DNA of 61,330 bases from Acidobacteriota bacterium (lineage in GTDB: Bacteria > Acidobacteriota > Vicinamibacteria > Vicinamibacterales > Fen-181): NCBI GenBank assembly GCA_003170135.1, contig PMZR01000139.1, positions 1 to 61,330 on the forward strand, given 5' to 3'. The notes under the pieces were generated by a model that was given only the letters and a program-made list of their open reading frames with translations, did not search any database and was not told where the DNA came from. Both the position numbers and the translations under genes were made by a program. Shown here one piece after another: positions 17,190 through 26,115 of this stretch; within the stretch, counting starts at the first letter, position 1, and each line of letters begins with the position of its first letter.

Positions 17190-17816
17190 ATGGAGTATCT
17201 GCTCGTCGATTCGCTCGCGCCTGACATCGAGATGGTGCGTCGCGCAGCGGCCATGATTCGGGCCGGTGGCGTGGTCGCGTATCCGACCGACACGCTCTAT
17301 GGACTCGCGGCCGATCCCCGCAACGCGGACGCGGTCGCGCGGTTGTTCGCGGTCAAGGCGCGGGCCGCCGATCAGGCCATTCCGCTCATTGCGACCGACC
17401 TGCGGCAGGTCGAGCGCGACGTCGGCCGCCCGACCGATCTGGCGCGCCGATTGGCGTCGAAGTTCTGGCCCGGCCCGCTCACCCTCATCATCGCGGCTTC
17501 TCCGGCCATCCAGCCGTCGGTCCACGGGGGCAGCGGACGGGTGGCGGTTCGCGTGCCCGATCACGCCGTCGCGCGGATGCTCGCGGCCGAATGCGGCTGC
17601 GCGATCACGTCGACCAGCGCCAACCTGGCAGGGCAGCCGGCGCCGGGACGCGCCGACGAGATCGTGCCGCCGCTTCGCGACTGCCTCGCGGCGCTGCTCG
17701 ACGGCGGGCCGACCGCGGGCGGACGTCCGTCGACGATCGTCGACGCGACCGGCCCGGAGCCCGTGCTGGTCCGCGAGGGCGTGGTGGCGTGGGCCCGCGT
17801 GCTAGAATGCGGGTGA
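17190..17816 (+). CDS. tsaC: threonylcarbamoyl-AMP synthase (YrdC/TsaC type)
   Basis: The enzyme makes threonylcarbamoyl-adenylate for the t6A37 tRNA modification. Family motifs are GGVVAYPTDTLYGLA, KARAADQAIPLIA, FWPGPLTLII, RVAVRVPDH, TSTSANLAGQP and PSTIVD. At 208 residues it lacks the extra C-terminal domain of Sua5. ATG 17190 is the first start after the repeat region. It is followed after three bases by hflX, so the two are probably cotranscribed. Confidence 0.93.
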   Translation: MEYLLVDSLAPDIEMVRRAAAMIRAGGVVAYPTDTLYGLAADPRNADAVARLFAVKARAADQAIPLIATDLRQVERDVGRPTDLARRLASKFWPGPLTLIIAASPAIQPSVHGGSGRVAVRVPDHAVARMLAAECGCAITSTSANLAGQPAPGRADEIVPPLRDCLAALLDGGPTAGGRPSTIVDATGPEPVLVREGVVAWARVLECG

Positions 17817-17819
17817 GTC

Positions 17820-19109
17820 ATGCCAGGTCCCGCACGACGATCGCCCCAGTCAACTGAACGCGCGGCGCTGGTCGGCCTGGTGACGGGCCTGGGACGCCGC
17901 GCGGACGCCGAACAGTCGCTCGACGAGCTGGCCGGGCTGGCCGAGGCTGCGGGCGCGACGGTGGTCGCGCGCGTGCTGCAGGAGCGGGAACGGCCCGACG
18001 CGAGCACGTTTCTGGGCAGCGGCAAGGTGGCGGCGCTCGCCCGCTTGTGCGACGAGGCGAAGGTCGCCGTGGTCGTCTTCGACAACGAGCTCACGCCCGC
18101 CCAGTTGCGTCAGATCGAAGCGAAGGTGGACCGCAAGATCGTCGATCGGACGCAACTCATCCTGGACATCTTCGCGCGGCGGGCGCGGACGCGCGAAGGG
18201 AAGTGGCAGGTCGAGCTCGCGCAGCTCAAGTACGTCCTGCCCCGGCTGGTGGGCGCGGGCGCCGCGCTCTCGCGGTTGGGCGGGGGCATCGGCACACGCG
18301 GCCCCGGCGAAACCAAGCTGGAAACGGATCGCCGGCGTATCCGCGCACGCATCGCGGCCATCTCGCGCGACATCGACGGCGTCCGGCAGCGGCGCGCGCA
18401 GCTGCGCGAGCGCCGCCACAAAGCCTCCGTGCCCACCATCGCGCTGGTCGGTTACACCAACGCCGGCAAGACGACGCTGTTCAACCTGCTGTCGGGGGAG
18501 CAGGCGCAGGCGTCGAACGCGCTGTTCGTGACGCTCGATCCGCTGGTGCGGCGCGTGCGCCTGCCCGATCGCCGCGAGCTGCTCGTGTCGGACACCGTGG
18601 GATTCATCGATCGCCTGCCGCACCAGCTGGTGGCCGCGTTCCGGGCGACGCTCGAGGAGGTGGCCGCCGCCGAACTGCTCCTGCATGTCATCGACGCCGG
18701 GGCACCGGATCGCGACCGGCAGATGGCGGCCGTGCGCAAAGTCCTCGAGGAGGTGGACGCCGGAGAGGTCCCCGTCGTCGACGTGTTCAACAAGTGCGAC
18801 ACGATTGACGAGGCGGAGCAGCGACGCCTGCAGCAGCAATGGCCGGCGGCGGTGTGCCTGTCGGCGCTGTTCGGTGACGGCCGCGACGAACTGCTCGAGA
18901 CCATCGCTTCGCGCCTGGCCCTCGACACGCGGCCCGTGGTGCTCCATTTTTCCGCCACCCGCGAAGCCGACCGCGAGCGCATCGCGTTGCTCTACCGGCA
19001 TGCGCGCGTGCGCACCCACACGACCCTCGACGGCCGCGTCACGATCGAGGCCGACGTGCCGCGGCGGCTGCTCGATCGGCTCGCGCCGGAGAGGTCGGAC
19101 CGACGATGA
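17820..19109 (+). CDS. hflX: ribosome-associated GTPase HflX
   Basis: HflX binds the 50S subunit and rescues or splits stalled ribosomes. The N-terminal HflX domain (about residues 1-190) contains STFLGSGKVAAL, VVVFDNELTPAQLRQIE, VDRTQLILDIFARRART and GGGIGTRGPGETKLETDRR. The G domain follows with G1 GYTNAGKTTLFN, G3 DTVGFIDRLP and G4 NKCD. Length (429) is normal. Its last codons overlap the start of the TPR-SLH lipoprotein gene (ATGA). Confidence 0.95.
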   Translation: MPGPARRSPQSTERAALVGLVTGLGRRADAEQSLDELAGLAEAAGATVVARVLQERERPDASTFLGSGKVAALARLCDEAKVAVVVFDNELTPAQLRQIEAKVDRKIVDRTQLILDIFARRARTREGKWQVELAQLKYVLPRLVGAGAALSRLGGGIGTRGPGETKLETDRRRIRARIAAISRDIDGVRQRRAQLRERRHKASVPTIALVGYTNAGKTTLFNLLSGEQAQASNALFVTLDPLVRRVRLPDRRELLVSDTVGFIDRLPHQLVAAFRATLEEVAAAELLLHVIDAGAPDRDRQMAAVRKVLEEVDAGEVPVVDVFNKCDTIDEAEQRRLQQQWPAAVCLSALFGDGRDELLETIASRLALDTRPVVLHFSATREADRERIALLYRHARVRTHTTLDGRVTIEADVPRRLLDRLAPERSDRR

Positions 19110-20533
19110 GGCAGGTGCGAGTCCGGTCTATCGCGGCCGTCTTCGCGCTCGTCCTCGCGGGGGCGTGCGCGGGCAGGATGCCGCCGGTGCCTGCCGCCGC
19201 CGCGCCCCATTACCCGGAGTTCGTGTTTCCCGCCGTGCCGCCGCCGCTCGCGCAGGATGGCGCCGCGGCCGAGCGGCACGCACGCGCGTGGCGTTTCCTG
19301 CAGGCCGACGATCTGCGGAACGCCGAACGTGAATTCACGGCCGCCCTGAAGAAGAACGCGAACTTCTTTCCCTCGGACGCCGGCCTGGGCTACGTCGACC
19401 TCGCGCACGGGGACTACAAGTCGGCGCTCGCCCGGTTCGATCTCACGCTCCGGCAGTCGGCGACGTATCCGGCCGCGCTGGTCGGCCGCGGGGACGCGTT
19501 GCTGGGGCTTGCGAAGCCGCTCGACGCGCTGAAGGCGTTCGAGGCCGCGCTGTCAATCGATCCGTCGCTGACGATCGCCGCGCAGCAGGTGCAGGTGCTG
19601 CGGCTGCGGACGCTGCAGGCCGACATCGACAACGGGCGGCGCGCCGCCGACGCCGGCCGCTACGACGAGGCGCGGCAGGCCTACGGGCACGCGATCGCCG
19701 CGTCTCCCGACAGCGCATTCCTGTACCGCGACCTGGGCACCGTCGCACGAAAGCAGGGCGACGCGCGGGCGGCCCTCGAGGCGTTTCGCAAGGCCGTTGC
19801 GATGGATCCGGCCGACGCGCGGTCGCTCGTGCAGGTGGGCGAACTGCTGGAGGCGCAGAATGATTTCGACGGCGCCGTCCAGGCCTACCAGCAGGCGGCC
19901 GCGATCGAGCCGGGCGACGCCGTGAGCGCGCAGCTGGAGCGGGCGCGCGGGCGCGCGTCCATGGCCCGGTTGCCCGCTGAGTACGCGCAGATTCCGGTCA
20001 CACCCCGCCTGACCCGCGGCGATCTCGCCGCGCTGCTCGCCGTGCGCTTCGCCCCGCTCCTCGATGCGCAGGCCTCGCGCGAAACCGTCCTCATCACCGA
20101 CACGCGCGGGCACTGGGCGGCGTCGTGGATTCTCGCCGTCGTCCGCGCGGGACTCCTGGACGTCAATGCGAATCACACGTTCCAGCCCCGCAATGCCGTC
20201 CGGCGACTCGACCTGGCGCTGGCGATCAGCCGCCTGCTGAACCTGGCCGCCGCGGTGCACCCCGGGCTGGCCGCGCGCTGGCGTCCGGCCGGCCCGCCGC
20301 CTGCCCGGCGGGCGCCAGGCCCGGCCATTGCGGATGTCCCGGCCAGCCATTTGGGGTATCCTGCTGCGGCGCAGGTCGTCTCGGCGGGCGCGATGCCGCT
20401 GTTCGACGACGGCACGTTCCGCCCGGCGCAGCTCGTGACGGGCAACGAGGCGCTGCAGGTCATCGATCGCGTCGACGCGCTCATGGGCCGGAGCCCGACG
20501 AGCGCCCCACGCTCCGGAGCGCAACGACGGTGA
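19106..20533 (+). CDS. TPR-repeat lipoprotein with SLH-like domain
   Basis: The N-terminus is a lipoprotein signal (MRQVRVRSIAAVFALVLAGAC) with Cys at residue 21. About five TPR-type helical pairs follow, around residues 55-290; examples are ALARFDLTLRQSATYPAALVGRG and AYGHAIAASPDSAFLYRDLG. From about residue 320 there is a segment like an S-layer-homology repeat (ITDTRGHWAASWILAVVRAG, then FQPRNAVRRLDLALAISRLL) and a second, weaker one near the C-terminus. An outer-envelope anchoring or assembly role is inferred. It is translationally coupled to hflX upstream and pgsA downstream. Confidence 0.75.
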   Translation: MRQVRVRSIAAVFALVLAGACAGRMPPVPAAAAPHYPEFVFPAVPPPLAQDGAAAERHARAWRFLQADDLRNAEREFTAALKKNANFFPSDAGLGYVDLAHGDYKSALARFDLTLRQSATYPAALVGRGDALLGLAKPLDALKAFEAALSIDPSLTIAAQQVQVLRLRTLQADIDNGRRAADAGRYDEARQAYGHAIAASPDSAFLYRDLGTVARKQGDARAALEAFRKAVAMDPADARSLVQVGELLEAQNDFDGAVQAYQQAAAIEPGDAVSAQLERARGRASMARLPAEYAQIPVTPRLTRGDLAALLAVRFAPLLDAQASRETVLITDTRGHWAASWILAVVRAGLLDVNANHTFQPRNAVRRLDLALAISRLLNLAAAVHPGLAARWRPAGPPPARRAPGPAIADVPASHLGYPAAAQVVSAGAMPLFDDGTFRPAQLVTGNEALQVIDRVDALMGRSPTSAPRSGAQRR

Positions 20534-21120
20534 AGACGCTCACGACGGCAAACCAGCTGACGCTGCTTCGAATGCTGCTCATCCCGGCATTCGTGATCCT
20601 GCTGGTCTACGAACACGAAGGGTGGGCGCTTGGCATCTTCGCGCTGGCGGGAGTGACCGACGGTCTCGACGGCTGGTTCGCGCGCCGCGGGCAGCAGACG
20701 AGCCTCGGCGCCTTCCTGGACCCGATGGCCGACAAGCTGCTGCTCGTGACGACCTTCATCGTCCTCACGATTCCCGGCATCGGGTTGGCCAACCGGATCC
20801 CGCTGTGGCTCACGATCCTCGTCATCAGCCGCGACGTGGTCATCGTGCTGACCGTGGCCATCGTCACGGTGGCCGTCGGGCGGCGCCAGTTCAGGCCGTC
20901 GATCTACGGCAAGGCCGCGACCGCGATCTATATCATCACGTGCGTCGTCGTGATGTTCTTCAACTTCCTGGAGCGCGCCTCGCGGCTCGTGACCGTCTGC
21001 GTGTACCTGTCGCTCGCCATCACCCTGGTCTCCGGCATCCACTACATCGTGCACGTCGCGCGCACGATCAATCAGCCGCAGACGGCGGTCGCTTCCCGGC
21101 CGGGAAGGCTCAGGGCTTAG
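20530..21120 (+). CDS. pgsA: CDP-diacylglycerol-glycerol-3-phosphate 3-phosphatidyltransferase
   Basis: This membrane enzyme of phosphatidylglycerol synthesis carries the CDP-alcohol phosphotransferase motif, DGLDGWFARRGQQTSLGAFL followed by DPMADK. It also has the N-terminal TANQLTLLRMLLIPAFV typical of PgsA. Several transmembrane helices fill its 196 residues. The GTG start at 20530 overlaps the preceding stop (GTGA). It converges on the polysaccharide locus with a 19-base gap. Confidence 0.9.
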   Translation: MKTLTTANQLTLLRMLLIPAFVILLVYEHEGWALGIFALAGVTDGLDGWFARRGQQTSLGAFLDPMADKLLLVTTFIVLTIPGIGLANRIPLWLTILVISRDVVIVLTVAIVTVAVGRRQFRPSIYGKAATAIYIITCVVVMFFNFLERASRLVTVCVYLSLAITLVSGIHYIVHVARTINQPQTAVASRPGRLRA

Positions 21121-21139
21121 ACGCCCGGAGCCTGGAGTC

Positions 21140-22090
21140 CTACGACAGGCCCTCGGCCTGCATCTTCTTCCTGAAGTACGCGATCGTCTCGGTGAGGCCC
21201 TGCTCGAGCGGGACCTTCGGTTCCCAGCCAAGCAGCGTGCGGGCCCTGGTGATGTCGGGCTGGCGGACCTTCGGGTCATCGGTGGGCAGCGACCGATAGA
21301 CGATGCGGCTCGTCGAGCCGGTCATGCGGATGATCGTGCGGCCGATCTCTTCGATCGTCATCTCGTGCGGATTGCCGATGTTGACCGGGTCGTTCAGATC
21401 GGACTGCATCAGGCGGATGATGCCGTCCACCAGGTCCGAGATGTAGCAGAAGCTGCGGGTCTGCCGGCCGTCGCCGAAGATGGTCAGGTCCTCGTTGCGC
21501 AGCGCCTGCGAGATGAAGGTCGGCACCGCGCGGCCGTCATTGACGCGCATGCGCGGCCCGTAGGTGTTGAAGATCCGGACGATCTTGGCATCCAGGCCGT
21601 GATAGCGGTGATAGGCCGTCGTCATCGCCTCGGCGAACCGTTTCGCTTCGTCGTACACGCCCCGCGGACCGACCGGATTGACGTTGCCCCAGTAGGACTC
21701 CTTCTGCGGGTGCTCCAGCGGATCGCCGTACACCTCCGAGGTGGACGCAATGACGAACCGCGCGCCCTTCGCCTTGGCGAGGCCCAGGGCCTTGTGCGTG
21801 CCGAGCGCCCCGACCTTGAGCGTCGGGATCGGCAGTTCCAGGTAGTCGATCGGGCTCGCCGGGCTGGCCCAGTGCAGCACGACGTCGACCGGGCCGGCGA
21901 TGTCGATGTAATTGGTGACGTCGTGCCGGATGAAGACGAACTCGCGCGTCGCGAGGTGCGCGATGTTGGCCATATCTCCGGTGAGCAGGTTGTCGACGCC
22001 GACCACCGAGCAGCCGCGGTCGAGCAGGGCCTCGGCAAGGTGCGAGCCGATGAAGCCGGCCGCGCCCGTGATGACGACTCGTAGTTCCAT
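21140..22090 (-). CDS. UDP-glucuronate decarboxylase-like SDR epimerase
   Basis: This NAD-dependent extended SDR enzyme has GAAGFIGSHLAEALL at the N-terminus, the ASTSEVYGDP catalytic Ser/Thr segment, and the Tyr-Lys pair in VYDEAKRFAEA. NTYGPRMRVNDGRAVPTFI and PDITRARTLLGWEPKV follow, as in UDP-xylose synthases. It would convert UDP-glucuronate to UDP-xylose, and the dehydrogenase that makes UDP-glucuronate is at 29354. A dTDP-glucose 4,6-dehydratase is less likely because the DNLLTGDMANIAHL and ESYWGNVNPVGPRGVYD stretches are of the Uxs type. It is last in the leftward glycosyltransferase operon, four bases after the sugar transferase. Confidence 0.85.
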   Translation of the reverse strand: MELRVVITGAAGFIGSHLAEALLDRGCSVVGVDNLLTGDMANIAHLATREFVFIRHDVTNYIDIAGPVDVVLHWASPASPIDYLELPIPTLKVGALGTHKALGLAKAKGARFVIASTSEVYGDPLEHPQKESYWGNVNPVGPRGVYDEAKRFAEAMTTAYHRYHGLDAKIVRIFNTYGPRMRVNDGRAVPTFISQALRNEDLTIFGDGRQTRSFCYISDLVDGIIRLMQSDLNDPVNIGNPHEMTIEEIGRTIIRMTGSTSRIVYRSLPTDDPKVRQPDITRARTLLGWEPKVPLEQGLTETIAYFRKKMQAEGLS

Positions 22091-22094
22091 GGTG

Positions 22095-23531
22095 TCAGTG
22101 GGCGTACTTGAAGAAGCCGCGGATGAGCGTCAACCAGATGATCTTCAGATCGAGGCTGACCGACCAGTTGCCGATGTAATAGAGATCGTATTCGATCCGC
22201 TTCTCGATCGAGGTGTTGCCCCGCCACCCGTTCACCTGCGCCCAGCCGGTGATCCCGGCTTTCACCTTGTGGCGAAGCATGTACTGCGGAAAGCGCTGCT
22301 TGAACTGCTCGACGAAGTAGGGGCGTTCGGGCCTCGGACCGACCAGCGACATGTCGCCCGTCAATACGTTCCACAGCTGCGGCAGTTCATCGAGATCGAG
22401 GCGCCGGAGGATGCGGCCGAGCGGCGTGCAGCGCGGGTCGTCGTCGCGGGCGAAGACCGGTCCGGTCCGCCCCTCGGCGCCCTGGAACATCGAGCGGAAC
22501 TTGTAGACGTTGAACGGCTTGCCGTCCAGGCCCATGCGTTCCTGCTTGTAGAAGATCGGCCCCGCCGAGGTCGCCTTGACGAGCGCGGCGATGGCCGCCA
22601 TCGGCACGGCCGCGACGAGCAGGGCGGAGGCCGAGATGCCGATGTCGAGGACCCGCTTGAGGATGGCGTTGAACCCCTGCAGCGGCACGTCGTTCAGACT
22701 GATGATCGGCACGCCGTCCAGGTCCTCGAGCCGCGCACGCAGCGCGATGAACTGCAGCAGGTCCGGGACGACCTTCAGCTCGATGCATTCCCGGCTGGCG
22801 GCGTCGACGACCTGCAGCATCTTCACGTGCTCGTCAAGCGGCAGCGCGATGTAGAGATGATCGACCTGCTCGCGCTGCGCGATGTCCGCCGCTTCGCACA
22901 GCGGGCCGAGCAGCGGGAGGCCGCGGTGCCCGAGGTGATCGCCCGTGGCGCGGTCATCGACGAAGCCCACGATCTGGTAGCCGAGCTCGCGGTGCTCGAG
23001 GATCTTGTCGGCCACGGCGCGGCCGAGATCCCCGGCCCCCGCGATGAGGATGCGCTTGAGGCCGATGCCGGCGCGCCACCGGCGCTCGAGCGCCTGGCGC
23101 ACGAGTTCCCGCGAGGCGTAGGTGAACAGGACGTTCAGGACGAGGAACAGCGCCCAGGCCAGCTGCGAGACCTGGAGCGCACCGCGGTTCCTGGCCGCGT
23201 CGCTGGCGAAGTAGGTCTCGAAGTACACCGTGCCGAACAGGCCGAGCAGCGTGGCAAGGATGGTGCCGACCAGCACGGCGAAGAAATCATCGACCCGCGA
23301 GCGGCCGCGCCGCAGCCGGTAAATCCCCTGCGTGTAGAACGCGAACGGGACCACGATGGCCACCAGCGGGAGCACGCTGACGTACTGGCCGAACGGCGGG
23401 TAGCCTTTCGGGGCGGCGAACAGGCCGGTCTCGAAGCGGAGCACGTAGGCCAGCACGAACGCCAGGACCGCGAAGAGCGCGTCGGAGAGGACGTGGAAGG
23501 CCGCGAGCAGTCGGTTGTAACGCTTCACCAT
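22095..23531 (-). CDS. polyprenyl-phosphate sugar phosphotransferase (WcaJ-like, initiates exopolysaccharide)
   Basis: The N-terminal third has four or five membrane segments. A CoA-binding/Rossmann-like part (GAGDLGRAVADKILEHRELG) follows. The C-terminal bacterial sugar transferase domain has KRVLDIGISASALLV, GPIFYKQERMGLDGKPFNVYKFRSM, LDELPQLWNVLTGDMSLVGP and GITGWAQVNGWRGNT. Such enzymes transfer hexose-1-phosphate to undecaprenyl phosphate in the inner membrane and start repeat-unit assembly. Length (478) is normal. It is in the leftward operon between a GT4 gene and the UDP-glucuronate decarboxylase-like gene. Confidence 0.93.
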   Translation of the reverse strand: MVKRYNRLLAAFHVLSDALFAVLAFVLAYVLRFETGLFAAPKGYPPFGQYVSVLPLVAIVVPFAFYTQGIYRLRRGRSRVDDFFAVLVGTILATLLGLFGTVYFETYFASDAARNRGALQVSQLAWALFLVLNVLFTYASRELVRQALERRWRAGIGLKRILIAGAGDLGRAVADKILEHRELGYQIVGFVDDRATGDHLGHRGLPLLGPLCEAADIAQREQVDHLYIALPLDEHVKMLQVVDAASRECIELKVVPDLLQFIALRARLEDLDGVPIISLNDVPLQGFNAILKRVLDIGISASALLVAAVPMAAIAALVKATSAGPIFYKQERMGLDGKPFNVYKFRSMFQGAEGRTGPVFARDDDPRCTPLGRILRRLDLDELPQLWNVLTGDMSLVGPRPERPYFVEQFKQRFPQYMLRHKVKAGITGWAQVNGWRGNTSIEKRIEYDLYYIGNWSVSLDLKIIWLTLIRGFFKYAH

Positions 23532-23559
23532 CGAGTTCTACAGGGTCGCGGCGCCGTCT

Positions 23560-24849
23560 TCAGGCGCCGGCGATCGGCGCGTGTGCCCGTTCGTCGCGCT
23601 CGCTTCCCGGTTCCATCTGCCTGCCGTGAATCAGCCCGTCGACCTGCGCCTGGAATTCAGCCACGAACCGGTCGCGGCTGAACGTGAGAGCGTGCAGGCG
23701 GATGGCCCCCGGATCGAAGGAACGGCGCCCCGCCGCGCGCAGGCCGTCCGCCAGAGCGGCGGCCGACTCGTCTTGCACCAGCACGCCGGTCACCCCATCG
23801 ATGACCGTTTCGAGCGCGCCCCCGCGGGCGAGCGCGACGACGGGCCGCCCGCACGCCTGCGCCTCGACCGGCACGATTCCGAAATCTTCCTCGCCCGGCA
23901 TCACCACGACCTCTGCGCCGCGATACAGGGCGCGGATCTCGTCGTCGGTCTTCGTGCCGAGCAGCTCGACGTGGTCGCCGGCCATCCGTTGCAGTCGCCC
24001 GGCCTCGGGACCGGAGCCCACGATCTTCAGTGGCATTCGAGCGAGCCGGCAGGCCTCGATGGCGCGGTCGACGCGTTTGTAGGGCACCAGCGCCGAAACG
24101 ACGAGCGCATAGCCGCGGGGCATCGTGCCGTCAGGATGGTAGAACGTGCTGTTGACGGGCGGATACACGACAGTGGCTGCGCGATTATAGTATCGGCGGA
24201 TGCGCGAGGCAACATGTTGTGAGTCCGCGAGATAGGCGTCGGGCCGTCCGGCGGTCGCGCGATCCCAGCGCGCCAGGGCGGCGAGCACCGGACGAAACAG
24301 CGCCGCCTTCACCCGCCCAACCCGGCGTGGCCCGAAATAGGCGTCGAACTGCTCCCAGGCGTATCGCATCGGCGTGAAGCAGTAGCAGAGGTGACGGGCG
24401 TGGCTTGCGGCCACGGCCGACTTCGCCACGCAGTGGCTGCTGCTGATGACGAGATCGTACTTGTCGAGGGCGAAGGTCTCGATGGCGAGGGGGAACAACG
24501 GGAGATAGCGCCGGTAGTGCCGCCTCGCGCTTGGCAGGTGCTGGACGAACGACGTCCGGATGGGGTGCCGCTCGATCGTCTGCGACACGCTGCCGGGCAC
24601 GTGAAGCAGGGTGAAGATGTCCGCGTCGGGGTACAACTCGCAGAACACCTCCAGGACCTTTTCGCCACCCCGCATTCCGGTCAGCCAGTCGTGCACCAGC
24701 GCAACGCGCAGGCCGCGAACCGCCGCCGTGCTGGTCGGCGCGCCGCTGTCCAGGCCGGTGGGGAGCAGGCGCACGCCACCCCTCGCCGTCAGCGCGGCGT
24801 CATGGCTGCCCGTCAGCCCCGCGGCCGTGTGGTTTCCCCGGTTCTCCAC
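23560..24849 (-). CDS. GT4-family glycosyltransferase
   Basis: The GT-B protein of 429 residues has an N-terminal domain starting VALVHDWLTGMRGGEKVLEVF after about 50 poorly conserved residues. SSSHCVAKSA and YCFTPMRYAWEQ follow in the acceptor domain. The donor domain has VVSALVPYKRVDRAIEAC and MPGEEDFGIVPVEAQACGRPVVALARGGALETV, the EX7E region of retaining GT4 enzymes. The start could be the GTG at 24849 or a later codon. Sugar donor unknown. Confidence 0.88.
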   Translation of the reverse strand: MENRGNHTAAGLTGSHDAALTARGGVRLLPTGLDSGAPTSTAAVRGLRVALVHDWLTGMRGGEKVLEVFCELYPDADIFTLLHVPGSVSQTIERHPIRTSFVQHLPSARRHYRRYLPLFPLAIETFALDKYDLVISSSHCVAKSAVAASHARHLCYCFTPMRYAWEQFDAYFGPRRVGRVKAALFRPVLAALARWDRATAGRPDAYLADSQHVASRIRRYYNRAATVVYPPVNSTFYHPDGTMPRGYALVVSALVPYKRVDRAIEACRLARMPLKIVGSGPEAGRLQRMAGDHVELLGTKTDDEIRALYRGAEVVVMPGEEDFGIVPVEAQACGRPVVALARGGALETVIDGVTGVLVQDESAAALADGLRAAGRRSFDPGAIRLHALTFSRDRFVAEFQAQVDGLIHGRQMEPGSERDERAHAPIAGA

Positions 24850-24852
24850 CCG

Positions 24853-25974
24853 TTACCCCTGCAGAACCTCGTTGTAGATCTGATGCACCTGTTCGATCGA
24901 CCGCTGCCATGAATACTGTTGCACACGCACCAGGCCGCGCGCTCGAAGCGTGGCACGCAGGTCCGCGTCGGTCAGGACCTGCCGCATGCCGTCGGCGATC
25001 GACTCGGGATCGTACGGGTCCACGAGCAGCGCCGCGTCGCCGACGACTTCGGGCAGCGACGACACGTTCGAGGTGACGACGGGCGCGCCGCTCGCCATGG
25101 CTTCGAGCGGCGGGAGACCGAACCCCTCGTAGAGGGACGGAAACACGAACACGTCGGCCAGCCGGTACAGCACCGCCAGGGTTTCAATCGGCACGAAGCC
25201 GAGGAAGCGCACGTACTTGTGCAGCTTGAGCCCGTGTACCGCGCGCCGCAACGCGGGGTACTTCGAGATTTCGTCGCCGATGATGAGCAGCCGCAGGTCG
25301 TCGAAGCCGCACCGGCGCAACCGGTGGAACGCGTCGATCAGGCGCTCGAGGTTCTTGTGCGGCTTGATATTGCCCACGTAGAGCACGAACCGCTGATCGA
25401 GCTGGTAGCGTTCGCGCACCCGCTGCACCTGCTCGTCGGACGGCTTCACGTTGAACCGTTCGTCGATCGCGTTGTAGATGACCGCGATCTTCTCGGCCGG
25501 CACCTTGAAGCGGCGCAGGATGTCGTTCTTCGACGTCGAGGACACCGTGAGGATCCGATCCGAGCGCTTCGCCGCCGCCCAGAGGCAGGCACGGGCGTAG
25601 GCGTACGCCAGCCGCCCGGGCAGGTACTGCGGGAAGAGCAGGTGGATGACGTCGTGGATCGTCACGATCGACCGGCACTGCGTGAGCGGGGGCAGCACGT
25701 AGTGCGGGGCGTGGAACAGGTCCACCCCCTCCCGCCAGAGCAGCAGGGGAATCCGGATCTGTTCGGCGATCGAATAGTTCCCGGACGTCTCGGCAACCGC
25801 CCGGAAGTTCACGCCCAGCTCGTTGACGATGGCCACGTCGCCCGGCTGGCACACCAGGACGTACTCGTTCACCTGGTCGATCCGGGCCAGCTGCTTGAGC
25901 AGGTTCCGGATGTAGGTGCCGATCCCGAAATCGTGTAATTTCCGGGCGTCGATGCCAATACACGGCGCCATCAT
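24853..25974 (-). CDS. GT4-family glycosyltransferase
   Basis: At 373 residues it opens with IGIDARKLHDFGIGTYIRNLL and has IVTIHDVIHLLFPQYLP in the N-terminal half. LYVGNIKPHKNLERLIDAFHRL and VFPSLYEGFGLPPLEAMASGAPVVTSNVSSLPEV lie in the donor-binding half. The EGFGLPPLE box holds the conserved glutamates. It resembles mannosyltransferases of exopolysaccharide loci, but donor and acceptor cannot be assigned. It ends four bases before the next glycosyltransferase. The 141-base spacer upstream (25975-26115) has no feature I recognise. Confidence 0.9.
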   Translation of the reverse strand: MMAPCIGIDARKLHDFGIGTYIRNLLKQLARIDQVNEYVLVCQPGDVAIVNELGVNFRAVAETSGNYSIAEQIRIPLLLWREGVDLFHAPHYVLPPLTQCRSIVTIHDVIHLLFPQYLPGRLAYAYARACLWAAAKRSDRILTVSSTSKNDILRRFKVPAEKIAVIYNAIDERFNVKPSDEQVQRVRERYQLDQRFVLYVGNIKPHKNLERLIDAFHRLRRCGFDDLRLLIIGDEISKYPALRRAVHGLKLHKYVRFLGFVPIETLAVLYRLADVFVFPSLYEGFGLPPLEAMASGAPVVTSNVSSLPEVVGDAALLVDPYDPESIADGMRQVLTDADLRATLRARGLVRVQQYSWQRSIEQVHQIYNEVLQG

Positions 25975-26115
25975 CAGCCTGTTGGAACGCGACGTTCAGA
26001 CCGCGTGAGTCCCGACCGAAGGTCGACGCTCGCCGGGCGGCCGGTCGCACGGGGCAGGAGTTGGTAACCATACCACAGCTGAGGCCGGATCCGGGGCGGC
26101 GGCCGACCGCGATGG

